A stretch of 64,000 bases of DNA, from contig NZ_JXAK01000026.1 of assembly GCF_000829455.1 (NCBI RefSeq), forward strand, positions 1 to 64,000. The letters run 5' to 3'. Position numbers and translations under genes: made by a program. This DNA is from Gordoniibacillus kamchatkensis. GTDB lineage: Bacteria; Bacillota; Bacilli; Paenibacillales; NBRC-103111. The notes beneath the pieces were generated by a model. It did no database searches. It was not told the origin of the DNA and saw only the letters and a list, made by a program, of their open reading frames with translations. Within the stretch, counting starts at the first letter, position 1, and the number at the start of each line of letters is the position of its first letter. Positions 9,046 through 20,288 of the stretch are shown in pieces.

Positions 9046-10751
9046 TTAAACGTCGATGTCGTACTCTTTCATTTTTTTATAGAGCGTTCCCCTGGAAATG
9101 CCTAGCAGCTTGGCCGCGGCGCTTTTGTTGCCGTACGCTTTGCGCAGCGCCTCGAGAATGATGGCGTCCTCCTTCTGATTGAAGGAACGCAGCTTCAGCG
9201 TGCCCTCTTCCTCGTCGCCTTCGTTATCGCCCGCAGCGGCCGCAGCTACGCCCGGAGGCAAATGGCCGAGCGCGATCGTATCGCCGTCGCACAAAATGAC
9301 GGTGCGCTCGATGACGTTGCGGAGCTCCCTGACGTTCCCCGGCCAGTCGTAATTCATGAAAGCCGTCATCGCATCCGGATCAATACGCGGCATCGGTTTA
9401 TGGTACCGGTCGCAAAATTCGCGGATAAACGCCTGCACGAATTCGGGAATATCTTCCGCGCGTTCGCGCAGCGGCGGGATTTCGATGCTCATCGCGTACA
9501 GCTGATAAAACAGCTCTTCGAGGAAAAGCCCTTGCTCCATGACCGGCAAAAGCGAAGACTGCGCCGCGGCAATGATTCTGACGTCCGAGGAAATGGGCTC
9601 GTTCGCGCCGGTGCGATGAAACGACTTATGCTTCAAATAATGCAGCAGCTTCAGCTGAATATCCGGCGGCATCAGTCCGATTTCCTCAATAAACAACGTT
9701 CCGCCGTCCGCGAGCTCCAGCTTTCCCGCCTTCCCGAGGTCTTCTCCTTCCCCGCTGCTGAACGCTCCTCCCGAATACCCGAACAGCTCGCTCTCCAGCA
9801 GCCCTCCGGGAATCGCCCCGCAATGCAGAGACAGGAAGGGACCGTTTTGCCGCTTGCCGCTGAAATGGATCGCCTGGGCGATCATCTCTTTGCCGGACCC
9901 CGTCTCCCCGATCAGCAGCACGGGCGTACTGAAATCGGCGAATTTGCGGGCGACCTCCAAAGATTGCTTGAAGGCGACCCCCATGCCGATAATGGAGGAA
10001 AACGGCTCGTCCTGCCCAGATCTCGGCGGGCCGCGGCGTACAGCTCTTCGTTCAGACGGACGATCCGGGTAATATCCTGTTCGGTGGCGACGCCGCCGAT
10101 GATCCGGTTGTTGTCGGTGATCGGCGAGGCGCTGATCAGCACATGGGTATTCGGAGCGGGCTGATGGTACGCTTGCCGGACCGTGCGCCCTTCGTCCAAA
10201 ATTTTATGCAGCATAACCCGCTCGCTGGCAAAATGCTCCCCGATCTTCCTGCCGACGATTTGCTCCTTGCCGATGCCGTACACTTGCTCCGCCGTCTTGT
10301 TCCAATAGATGACGCGGCCTTCGCGGTCCACAACCGTTACGGCGTCGTTCACCGTTTCCACCAGCGTATCCAAATAAGAAGTGAGCTGCTTCTTCTCGCT
10401 TAGCAGGCAGCGGATCATCGCTTCCGGCGTGACGATGCCGGCGATAGCGTCCGGCTGTTCGCGAATGACGACAGGCCGCCCCCAATCCGCGTCGCTTAGC
10501 TCCGCAAGCCGATCCCACCCGCATACGGCGGACGAAGGCCAATCGTTTAGACGAAGCCACGCCTCTGCAGTCATATCCGCATCGGATGAGCTCAGCCGCG
10601 CCTGCTCCGTACGGGCGATTACATAGACGAGGTCGCTTTCAACGACAGCAAAACGATGATGCTGGAAACAATCCGTTATTTTAGCCAAAGGCGTATGTGG
10701 TTCGAGGCGAATCAACGATGTTTCGACGGCAAGTTGTTCAAAATTGAACAT
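9046..10751 (-). CDS. Sigma-54-interacting-type regulator (CBS-like, PAS, AAA+, Fis HTH), frame interrupted
   Basis: Likely regulator of the adjacent proline genes. Order: an N-terminal CBS-like region (about 1-115), a PAS domain (about 120-240, with TVVDREGRVIYWNKTAEQ), an AAA+ domain with Walker A GETGSGKE, Walker B-like GGTLFIEEIG and WPGNVRELRN, then a C-terminal Fis-type helix-turn-helix. This resembles PrdR/RocR-like activators. The GAFTGA loop that touches sigma-54 reads GAFSSG, so true sigma-54 dependence is doubtful. The frame breaks near 10015: one frame ends after AAARRDLG and the other resumes with DEPFSSIIGMG, consistent with one lost base in a CCC tract. Start chosen at the ATG with GAGAGGA eight bases before it; an ATG at 10772 lacks a site. 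Confidence 0.85.
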
Positions 10752-10931
10752 CTTCTGTGTCCTCTCGTGCATGTGTTTCTTTATAAGTTATCATAGTTGA
10801 ACAACCAAATCCATCGGCAAGACGCAGGCTGCAATCTGTTTCCTTATGCAGGCACGGTCGCCCCTGTCGCGACGTCCGCGGTACTAATAGTTGTTCCCTC
10901 GAAGCCCTTCCCTCTTAGCCGAAGAGTCGAT

Positions 10932-12511
<1,580 letters not shown>

Positions 12512-12529
12512 TTATATTAATACAAAACG

Positions 12530-12558
12530 AATATAATTCTAAGCGTTTTCAATGTCAA
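12530..12558 (-). promoter_or_regulatory. Sigma-A promoter of abfA with embedded cre-like box
   Basis: On the minus strand TTGACA and TATATT are separated by exactly 17 bases. Between them, overlapping the -10 edge (12538-12551), lies TGAAAACGCTTAGA, matching the CcpA consensus TGWNANCGNTNWCA at 13 of 14 positions. Binding there would block the promoter, giving carbon catabolite repression. Confidence 0.72.
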
Positions 12559-12624
12559 TGTAATTTGATAATATTCCCTGTTCCCTATACTGATTTATAA
12601 TAATTTAAAACAAACAGGAACGAA

Positions 12625-12662
12625 AAAACGGAGCATGCGCATTGCTCGCGCAGCTCCGTTTT
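12625..12662 (-). terminator. Rho-independent terminator after the GH92 gene
   Basis: A 10-bp stem AAAACGGAGC/GCTCCGTTTT contains a second small stem (TGCGC/GCGCA) in its loop and ends with a run of T on the minus strand. Confidence 0.88.
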
Positions 12663-12697
12663 ACCGTTATTGGGCGGAACCAAAAGCAGGGGATCGA

Positions 12698-15600
12698 TCA
12701 GTGTTGGGCCAACAAGTACTGGGCATCCCGAAGCAGATAGTTTGCCGCTTGGCTTGAAATATGTTTTCCGCTTTGCGCCTTCACTTCGTTCACAAAATCG
12801 GCCACATTGTTCGCTGCCAGTTTAGCTTGCAAGCTGCGCGCTATACCCGCATTATCGATCCAACCGGCACCCGCAAAGCGCGTTACCAATGCCTTCAAGG
12901 ATTCGATGCTTGCCGTTGTCTGGAAAATTACCGTCTTGCTGCCCACGTTCCCCGCCTGATCGCTTGACGTTACGACCAACGTATGCGAACCGAGCGGCAG
13001 CGTATACAGCGGAATTGTCGTCCCTTGCTGCAGCCCGTACACATCCAGCGTTACCGTCGTCTTGCCGCTGTCAACCCCGGACAAGTTATCGTTCACCGTA
13101 ACGATTGGCGTCATATCCCCGGCGTCGCTAAGCGTTCCGTACACGACTCCGGTAACGGTAATTGTCGGCGCAGTCGCATCCAGATTGAAGCTGACGGTCT
13201 TCGCGGCCTCCACATTTCCGGTGTTGTCAGTCGAACGGTAGCTCAATGTATATTTGCCGTCCTGACTGACGGTTACTGCTCCCGTATAGCTTTGCCATGT
13301 TGTCCCTCCATCCAGGCTGTACTCCGTTGCAGCCACGCCGGATTCATTGTCAGCCGCCTGGAGACTGACGGTCACCGGGTGCACATACCAGCCGTTCGTT
13401 CCGTCCGGCGCAGCCGGAGTCACGCTTGCCGTTGTGACAGGCGGGTTCGTATCCGGAAGACTTTCATCATGCCTGATGTTGATATCGTCGACGTAACCGC
13501 GGAAATAACCGCTTTGCCCAGTCGCATTAAAGGAAATGAGGATTTTGTCGACAATTTTCCCGGCAGCGACTTTGCCAATTTGGGCCGAAACCGTGTTCCA
13601 CGCATCCAACTGAATTTTGCCGCCTTGACCTTGAGCCAGCGGATTCAGTCTGATGCTGTTTTGATCCAATGCATTCAAATCATGCAAATACGTTCCGTCC
13701 GTGAACAACAAATCGACTGCAATATAGGCGCTGGTCTTCCTGATTGTCGATGTACTCGATAAGGCGTTCGGTCCTTCAGGGAATATTTTGTACGACAATA
13801 CCGTTGAAGGCTTAATATCAAAGGCAACATTGAATAATTGATTGTAAGAATAGTTTTCCGACGGATCGGCGGCGTTACCGGAATAGAGCAATGCGTTGGT
13901 TTTGTCATAATCCACCACTCCGGGTTTGGATTCCATGCCGCCGATGCTGCAGCAAAATTCGGTTACATTTTTGGAAGCTATTCTGGAGTTGCTCCAATCG
14001 GGCGCAAGATCGCCCGGTTCAAAACCGCTGGCGAAATCTGTGCCAGCCGCATATGGCGGTTCGAACTTGGTTAACGCTTTGACGATAACGGTAAACGTTT
14101 TAGATTGAGATACGGCGCCTTTGGCCACGGTTGCCGTCAGCGTGACTGCCTTATCGGGATCGCCTGCACGCGGGCGTGCCACCACTTTGCCGGCATTGCT
14201 AAGAACAGTTGTATCGGAGCTGCTCCATGCGATCGTAGTTCCCGCCACTCCTGCGGAAGGCAAAGCTACCGCTACCGTTACATTGTTCGTATTGCCCAAA
14301 TCAAGCGCGGCGATCGCTTTGGCAACAGAGTCCTGATCGCTGATATCGGAACCGAGGAATTCCACTTCCGCTAACGAGGTGGAGGTTCCTCCCCCATTCG
14401 CGGTAATTTCCAGTCTATACATTGAGTATTCGGCGTCGCTATTGATTGCGAATGCTCTGGTCTGCTGGCGCCAAGGGAACGTTTCGTTGCTTCTCGTATC
14501 CAGCATCGTCCAGCTCTTGCCGTCGTTAGAGCCTTTCACCACCCAGCTCTTCGGATCGGCATTAGAGCTACCCGAAGACGAGGTTAGCGTATACATGCTC
14601 ACCTTTTCCCTCCCCTTGGTGAATTCATATTGGATCCAAGGAGCGGCGCTGTTGATTGTAGCCGTTGTGCCCGAGTTATTATCAAATAAGCTGTTAAGAG
14701 TGGCCGCGGCGGTTCCTTCGCTATCCGTCACTTTCCCTGCGCCTTGCGCGATCAGTTTATCGGTTCTGTCCCGATATGGCCGCGGCACGTCGGTACCTTG
14801 CGTAATGGAGATCGGCGCATCGCTGCTGCCGCTTCCCCATGTGGAAGGATTCGGTCCCATATCGAAATCCAAAACGGCTCCGCCCGCAAGATCGGCATGG
14901 CTGATGTAGGTTTTGCTGTAACCGATGCCGTTGACTTTCAGGCTTTGCACATATTTATTGTCCATGCTGTTGTTCGGGGCGTTGATGACGATCTTCTTTC
15001 CGTTCTCAAGGTTAATCGTCGCTTTCTTGAACAAAGGCGCGCCGATCGCATATTCCGGACTGCCCATTTGCAGCGGATAGAAGCCTAACGAGCTGAAGAC
15101 GTACCACGCGGACATTTCGCCGTTATCTTCGTCTCCCGAGTAGCCTTGGCCGATTTCGCTGCCGACGTAAAGTCTGGTTAAAGCTTCGCGCACGAGCGCC
15201 TGCGTCTTGGAAGGCTTGCCGGCATAATCGTACATATAAATGATGTGATGGGACGGCTGGTTGCTGTGCCCGTAATTCCCCATTCTGACGTCTCTTGCTT
15301 CTCTCATTTCATGGATCAAGCCGCCGTACGTTCCCGGGTGCTGCGCCGTTTCCGGCGTGCTGAAAAATTGGTCGAGCTTTTGCGCCAGCTTCTCTTTTCC
15401 TCCGTACAAATTGGCCAATCCTTGCCCGTCCTGCGGCGCGTGGAACGCCATGTTCCAGGCGTTTGTTTCCGTATAATCGCCGGAGCCGCCGCCCCAGTCG
15501 AGAGGATTGAAATTGCCGGGTGAATTGCGCCATGCGCCGTTCGAATCTTTGCCGTTAAAGAACCCGATATTCGGATTGAACATATTGACGTAGTTTTGCG

Positions 15601-18304
15601 CACGGTTGATGTAATATTGGTAATCGTTCCTGTAGTTGGCGTTGTAAGGGTCAGTGCTGTCGTTTTTGTCTGCAAGCGCCTTGGCCAAGTTGGCGATGCC
15701 GAAGTCGTTGATATATCCGTCCATCGCCCATGACATCGCTTCGCCTAAACCGTTATAGCTCGTGTATCCGTTAAAAACGGACGTGTTCATGCCTTTGCGG
15801 CCGACGTTGGCGTTCGGCGGGTTTACCGACGCGTCTTTGATCGCCGCCTGATAAAAGCTTTTGACATCAAAATTGGTGACGCCTTTGAGATAAGCATCCG
15901 CAAATGCGACGTCAGCGCTCGTTCCCACCATAATGTTCGCATATCCCGGCGAAGACCATCTGGAGATCCAGCCGCCGTCTTTATACTGCTGCACGAACCC
16001 GTCGATCAATTCGCCGGCCATAGCGGGAGTGAGCAAGCTGTATGCCGGCCAGGTCGTCCGGTACGTATCCCAGAAGCCGTTGTTCACGTAAGATTTCCCG
16101 TCTACAATTTTCGCGCACGTCTGGACTGCCGTGCTTGTCGAGCAAGTCGTCAGCGGGGTCTGATCCGCATGCTTATAAACCGGAGCCTCGATTGTGCCTG
16201 CATTTTCGAACGCCGAGTTCGGCCATAAGAACAGCCGATACATATTCGAGTACAACGTAACAAGCTGATCCTCTGTCGCCCCCTCCACTTGTATGGTGCC
16301 AAGCACCTGATCCCACTTGGTTTGGGCCTTCTCTTTGATCGTTTCGAAAGTATCGGCCGGCGAAATTTCCAAGTCCAAATTTTTCTTCGCTTGGTCTACG
16401 CCGATCAAAGATGTTGCGATTTTCATCGTTACCGTTTTGTCTGCGGTCGTATCAAACTTGTAATACCGCGATACGTTGGACCCGCCGCCGTTTTTGGACG
16501 GATTTCCGCCGGCGGTTGCCGGTTTGTCGAAGGTCGCATAGAAGAACATGCGCGTAGCGCCGTTGGAGTTGCCGCTCTTCTGGTCGGAATACCCTTGGAT
16601 GGAACCGTCGGCGTTCAATGTAATGCCGCCGCTGTTGCTTTGATTGTCAAAGATCAGATTGGACTCATTGCCCGTAAACGTAAATCTGAACATGGCGGCG
16701 TGATCCGTAGGAACGAACTCCGTTTTCATGCCGTTTTCGAAAGTGACGCCGTAGTAGTACGGTTTGGCGATTTCATTGGCATGCTTGAATTCCAACTGAC
16801 GATCCGTACGGTTCGCGCTGGGGACTCCCGCCGTGTTCGACGGCATCACCTGAAACGTCTGGCGGTCTCCCATCCACGGGCTCGGCTCGTGATTCAAGGC
16901 AAATGCCTGGATCGCGGGAAGATTGTTTGCGGTATTTTTTTCGTTATACGTATAGATCCATGAGCTGGAACCCGCGTCGGTCATCGGCGTCCAGAAGTTG
17001 AATCCGTGCGGCACGGCTACGGCCGGGACGTTATTCCCTCTGGAGAAAGCGCCGTTCGATTGAGTGCCCCGCAAAATGTCGGCATAATCGGAAAGTCTCG
17101 AATATGCTCTCGGGGCCGGATTCCCGTCAATTTTAATGTCGTCTACGGTGGTTTTGAAGGAAGTGCCTGCTGCAGCGGAGGGGTTATCGTAGGCTAAGAG
17201 GATGCGCTTGATTGTTTTGCCTGCGGCGACATCGCCTATTTTGGATTTGATGAAATTCCATTGATTGTTATACAGAGCTTTGGAATTCCCTTGCGCCGCC
17301 GGATCAAGCTTGAAGCCGTGCTGATCACGCGCTCCGAGATCGTGCAGGTAAGTTCCGTCCGAAAACGCAAGATCCACGGCCGAATAGGTGCTCGTATAAT
17401 CGGTTTCCGTCGTGCTCGTAAACTGCGGGGCCAAATAATACGAAAGCTCCGTATTCGGCGTCACGTCGATATTGACGTCGTATATTTTGTTGTAGGAGTA
17501 GGCCCTCCCGTTCACCAGGTTCGTTCCCGAGAACGTCATCGCCTTTAATCCGCTCCAGCCCGCCCCGTTTTTCGCCGTATACAAACTTGTCGGCCCGTTC
17601 GAAATATTCGATTTCATTTCGGCCGGAGGCGGCGGCGGCAATTCGATGCCGTCGGACAGCTGCACTTCTGCCAACTGAATGATGTTATCTCCATTATTCA
17701 AGGTGATATCCAGTTTATAATACAAGTAAGCCGTTGCGTTCTGAAAATCGTAGACGTTCGTGACGAACCGGCCGCTGAACGATTGGTTCGTTCGCGTATC
17801 GAGCACAGTCCAATTGGACCCGTCGTTCGAACCTTGAAGCGTCCAGTTTTTCGGGTCCCTCCCCGGCGCGTCGTTCGCCGATGTCAACGCATATTTGACG
17901 ACGGCTCTCGGCACATCGAACTTGAATTGCGCCCAGCTTGTCTTATTGAAATCGAGCCACTTCGTGTTGTTGTTGGAGTCGGTCAAATTCGTCGCGATTT
18001 CGTTCGGCGGATTTTCGCCTCTTGCCGTTATTTGCACGACTTTGCTCGAAATGTTGCCGGGGATTCCGGGGTATGGGGTGTTGCCGTCAACCCCCGAAGC
18101 CATTTTATTGCCCGAACTATCCGTCTCCGTCGTATTGACCCACGTCGGCTGAGCGTCTCCGGCCTCGAACGAGGTGAAGAAATTCGTCGGCGCCGGGGCG
18201 GCATCGGCCCATGCCGTGCCGGCTACGGGAGCGCCCCACAGTCCGGCGAGCATTGCAGAACATGATACCATCGCCATAGATTTGGTAAGCAGGCTCTTTC
18301 TCAC
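12698..18304 (-). CDS. Secreted multidomain GH92 alpha-mannosidase
   Basis: Exported exo-alpha-mannosidase (GH92; calcium-dependent, usually alpha-1,2) acting on mannans or N-glycans. A signal peptide covers about residues 1-34. Then come an F5/8 type C (CBM32-like) domain (about 88-218), a beta-sandwich module (about 260-395), the GH92 catalytic region (about 400-1160, with GDEDNGEMSAWYVFSSLG near 1055), a second F5/8 C domain (about 1185-1320), a bacterial Ig-like domain (about 1330-1410), a second copy of the beta-sandwich module (about 1425-1585), an OmpL47-like Ig domain (about 1590-1690), a further Ig-like stretch and a C-terminal FIMAH-type domain (last 70 residues). GTG start with GGAGG nine bases upstream. 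There is no LPXTG or SLH anchor, so retention must be by carbohydrate binding. Confidence 0.93.
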   Translation of the reverse strand: MRKSLLTKSMAMVSCSAMLAGLWGAPVAGTAWADAAPAPTNFFTSFEAGDAQPTWVNTTETDSSGNKMASGVDGNTPYPGIPGNISSKVVQITARGENPPNEIATNLTDSNNNTKWLDFNKTSWAQFKFDVPRAVVKYALTSANDAPGRDPKNWTLQGSNDGSNWTVLDTRTNQSFSGRFVTNVYDFQNATAYLYYKLDITLNNGDNIIQLAEVQLSDGIELPPPPPAEMKSNISNGPTSLYTAKNGAGWSGLKAMTFSGTNLVNGRAYSYNKIYDVNIDVTPNTELSYYLAPQFTSTTETDYTSTYSAVDLAFSDGTYLHDLGARDQHGFKLDPAAQGNSKALYNNQWNFIKSKIGDVAAGKTIKRILLAYDNPSAAAGTSFKTTVDDIKIDGNPAPRAYSRLSDYADILRGTQSNGAFSRGNNVPAVAVPHGFNFWTPMTDAGSSSWIYTYNEKNTANNLPAIQAFALNHEPSPWMGDRQTFQVMPSNTAGVPSANRTDRQLEFKHANEIAKPYYYGVTFENGMKTEFVPTDHAAMFRFTFTGNESNLIFDNQSNSGGITLNADGSIQGYSDQKSGNSNGATRMFFYATFDKPATAGGNPSKNGGGSNVSRYYKFDTTADKTVTMKIATSLIGVDQAKKNLDLEISPADTFETIKEKAQTKWDQVLGTIQVEGATEDQLVTLYSNMYRLFLWPNSAFENAGTIEAPVYKHADQTPLTTCSTSTAVQTCAKIVDGKSYVNNGFWDTYRTTWPAYSLLTPAMAGELIDGFVQQYKDGGWISRWSSPGYANIMVGTSADVAFADAYLKGVTNFDVKSFYQAAIKDASVNPPNANVGRKGMNTSVFNGYTSYNGLGEAMSWAMDGYINDFGIANLAKALADKNDSTDPYNANYRNDYQYYINRAQNYVNMFNPNIGFFNGKDSNGAWRNSPGNFNPLDWGGGSGDYTETNAWNMAFHAPQDGQGLANLYGGKEKLAQKLDQFFSTPETAQHPGTYGGLIHEMREARDVRMGNYGHSNQPSHHIIYMYDYAGKPSKTQALVREALTRLYVGSEIGQGYSGDEDNGEMSAWYVFSSLGFYPLQMGSPEYAIGAPLFKKATINLENGKKIVINAPNNSMDNKYVQSLKVNGIGYSKTYISHADLAGGAVLDFDMGPNPSTWGSGSSDAPISITQGTDVPRPYRDRTDKLIAQGAGKVTDSEGTAAATLNSLFDNNSGTTATINSAAPWIQYEFTKGREKVSMYTLTSSSGSSNADPKSWVVKGSNDGKSWTMLDTRSNETFPWRQQTRAFAINSDAEYSMYRLEITANGGGTSTSLAEVEFLGSDISDQDSVAKAIAALDLGNTNNVTVAVALPSAGVAGTTIAWSSSDTTVLSNAGKVVARPRAGDPDKAVTLTATVAKGAVSQSKTFTVIVKALTKFEPPYAAGTDFASGFEPGDLAPDWSNSRIASKNVTEFCCSIGGMESKPGVVDYDKTNALLYSGNAADPSENYSYNQLFNVAFDIKPSTVLSYKIFPEGPNALSSTSTIRKTSAYIAVDLLFTDGTYLHDLNALDQNSIRLNPLAQGQGGKIQLDAWNTVSAQIGKVAAGKIVDKILISFNATGQSGYFRGYVDDINIRHDESLPDTNPPVTTASVTPAAPDGTNGWYVHPVTVSLQAADNESGVAATEYSLDGGTTWQSYTGAVTVSQDGKYTLSYRSTDNTGNVEAAKTVSFNLDATAPTITVTGVVYGTLSDAGDMTPIVTVNDNLSGVDSGKTTVTLDVYGLQQGTTIPLYTLPLGSHTLVVTSSDQAGNVGSKTVIFQTTASIESLKALVTRFAGAGWIDNAGIARSLQAKLAANNVADFVNEVKAQSGKHISSQAANYLLRDAQYLLAQH

Positions 18305-18355
18305 CCATGCATTCCTCCAATATCAATTTTCTGATAACGCTGTGCAAAATCCGGA

Positions 18356-18369
18356 TGAAATCGCTTACG
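18356..18369. promoter_or_regulatory. Cre-like (CcpA) box upstream of the GH92 gene
   Basis: TGAAATCGCTTACG matches TGWNANCGNTNWCA at 13 of 14 positions, 52 bases before the GTG start of the GH92 gene. No convincing -35/-10 pair is obvious around it, so the unit may be partly read from the upstream permease genes. Confidence 0.5.
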
Positions 18370-18472
18370 GATACATCTTATCGAATCGGTGTGTATGTCC
18401 ACTACGTGGTAAATCTATTATTTATTCCACTTTTGTGATGAGCCCGGCCTTGCGGCCTGCGGCTAACGTATA

Positions 18473-19294
18473 TCAACCTTTGATGGAGCCGGCCAGAAGC
18501 CCGCGGATGAAAAAGCGGCTGAGCGAAACGTAGATCAAGAGCGTCGGCAGCGCTGCGAGCAGCGCTCCCGCCATCTGCACGTTCCATTGCACGATTTGGC
18601 TGCCGGACAAATTTTGCAAAGCGACCATGATCGGCTGCTGCTTCTGCGTCGTAAGCGTGACGGCGAACAAAAATTCGTTCCAGACGCTGGTGAACTGCCA
18701 TATGGCGACGACGACGAATCCCGTCACCGACAAAGGCACAATCACATGACGATAAATGCCGAAAAAGCCGCTGCCGTCAATCTTGGCCGCTTCCAGCACT
18801 TCCGGTGGCACTCCTACGTAAAAATTGCGGAACATGAGCGTGCAAATCGGAAGCCCGTAAGCGACATGCACCAGAATCAGGCCGGGAATCGAGTTGTACA
18901 AACGGATCGACTGCAAAAATTGGATGAGCGGAATGAGAATGCTTTGGTACGGAATGAACATGCCAAAGAGCATGCACGTAAACAAAACGCGGGAGCCCCT
19001 GAACGGCCATTTCGATAAAATATACCCGTTCATCGACCCGAGCAGCGCCGAAAGCAGTGTGGCCGGCACGGCCAGCAGGAAGCTGTTCGTCAAATTGGGG
19101 ATAAGCTTGCGAAACGCTTCTTTATATCCGTACCAGTCGAGATGGCTGGGCAAAGCCCACATTTTGTCTAGAGTGACTTCGCTCAAGTCTTTCACGCTGG
19201 TAACGAGCAGCACGTAGACGGGGATCAGATAGACGATGGCCAGAACGGCTAAAATGACGTAGAGAAGCGCACGATTGAAGCGCCGCAAGGTCAT
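18473..19294 (-). CDS. Carbohydrate ABC transporter permease (MalG/CUT1 type)
   Basis: Inner-membrane permease of a CUT1 sugar importer. It has six predicted membrane segments and the EAA loop [21 protein letters not shown] that docks onto the shared ATPase; the C-terminus ends in [10 protein letters not shown], typical for MalG-type subunits. 273 residues. It lies one base after the partner permease. No ATPase is encoded here, so a global MsmX-type ATPase encoded elsewhere probably energises the system. The neighbouring GH92 and GH51 enzymes suggest import of manno- or arabino-oligosaccharides. Confidence 0.93.
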   Translation of the reverse strand: MTLRRFNRALLYVILAVLAIVYLIPVYVLLVTSVKDLSEVTLDKMWALPSHLDWYGYKEAFRKLIPNLTNSFLLAVPATLLSALLGSMNGYILSKWPFRGSRVLFTCMLFGMFIPYQSILIPLIQFLQSIRLYNSIPGLILVHVAYGLPICTLMFRNFYVGVPPEVLEAAKIDGSGFFGIYRHVIVPLSVTGFVVVAIWQFTSVWNEFLFAVTLTTQKQQPIMVALQNLSGSQIVQWNVQMAGALLAALPTLLIYVSLSRFFIRGLLAGSIKG

Positions 19295-19295
19295 G

Positions 19296-20228
19296 TCACA
19301 TCTTCTCCTTTCGCATGCTTGAGACCAAGTAAGGAACGATAAACAAGGACACCATCAGCAGCATAATGACGGAAATGCTCGCGCCTTGGGCATAGTTGTT
19401 GCCCCGGAACGTCGTCTCGAACATATACACCCCCGGAACATCCGTCACAAACATGGCGCCTGGCCCGGTCATCGCGTAGATCAAGTCGAAAATTTTGAGC
19501 GAAATATGGGCCAAAATAATAATCAAGCTCATGGAAATCGGCCTCAGCTGCGGAATGATCACTTTGCGGATCAATTTCCACTCGCCCGCTCCGTCGACTT
19601 TGGCCGCCTCCCGCAAATCGTCGGAGATGCCGCGAAGGCCGGCCAAATACATAGCCATGGCGAAACCGGACATTTGCCAGACCGCGGCGATAGCGACGGC
19701 TATGATGGCGACCGGCAGGCCAAACTCAATTTGTCCTAATTGGATGCGGGGGATAATATTCGTGCTTGTATACCACTGGGGAACATCGGCGATGCCGAGC
19801 GCCTTCAAAATAAGGTTAACACCTGTCGTCGGATTTAAGATCCACTGCCAGATGACACCCGTGACGATAAACGATAGCGCCATCGGGAAAATAAACACAT
19901 TGCGGAAAAACGTTTCCCCCCGCACTTTGCGATCCACCATAAGCGCCAAAAATAGGCCGATGACCATCGTTACGGCGATAAACATGATCGTAAACATCAG
20001 CGTGTTGCGCATGTCGGACTGGAACCGAAAATCCTGAAACAGCAGCGCATAGTTGCTGAAGCCGACGAGTTTCATGTTTTTCACCATCGACTTCCAGGCG
20101 GTGAACGATACGAATCCGGTCCAGGCGATAAAGCCGTAAACAAAAATGCCGATCAACACCAAAGACGGAATCAGCATCAGGACGGGAATCCATCTTTCCG
20201 ATTTCCGGACGCTGCGTGATGCGTTCAT
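19296..20228 (-). CDS. Carbohydrate ABC transporter permease (MalF/UgpA type)
   Basis: Inner-membrane partner permease of the same CUT1 importer, 310 residues. A short Arg/Lys-rich cytoplasmic N-terminus precedes six membrane segments; the EAA loop reads [23 protein letters not shown]. It follows the binding-protein gene across a strong intercistronic hairpin and directly precedes the second permease, giving the order binder, MalF-like, MalG-like. Confidence 0.93.
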   Translation of the reverse strand: MNASRSVRKSERWIPVLMLIPSLVLIGIFVYGFIAWTGFVSFTAWKSMVKNMKLVGFSNYALLFQDFRFQSDMRNTLMFTIMFIAVTMVIGLFLALMVDRKVRGETFFRNVFIFPMALSFIVTGVIWQWILNPTTGVNLILKALGIADVPQWYTSTNIIPRIQLGQIEFGLPVAIIAVAIAAVWQMSGFAMAMYLAGLRGISDDLREAAKVDGAGEWKLIRKVIIPQLRPISMSLIIILAHISLKIFDLIYAMTGPGAMFVTDVPGVYMFETTFRGNNYAQGASISVIMLLMVSLFIVPYLVSSMRKEKM

Positions 20229-20249
20229 GTATGACCCACACCCCTGAAA

Positions 20250-20285
20250 ATAGGGTCAGATGCCGAGTCCGCCATCTGACCCTAT
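20250..20285 (-). terminator. Attenuator-like hairpin between sugar-binding-protein and permease genes
   Basis: A perfect 13-bp stem (ATAGGGTCAGATG with its complement, 10-base loop) starts 3 bases after the binding-protein stop and is followed by TTTTC on the minus strand. Such partial terminators usually keep binder expression above permease expression. Confidence 0.75.
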
Positions 20286-20288
20286 CGC

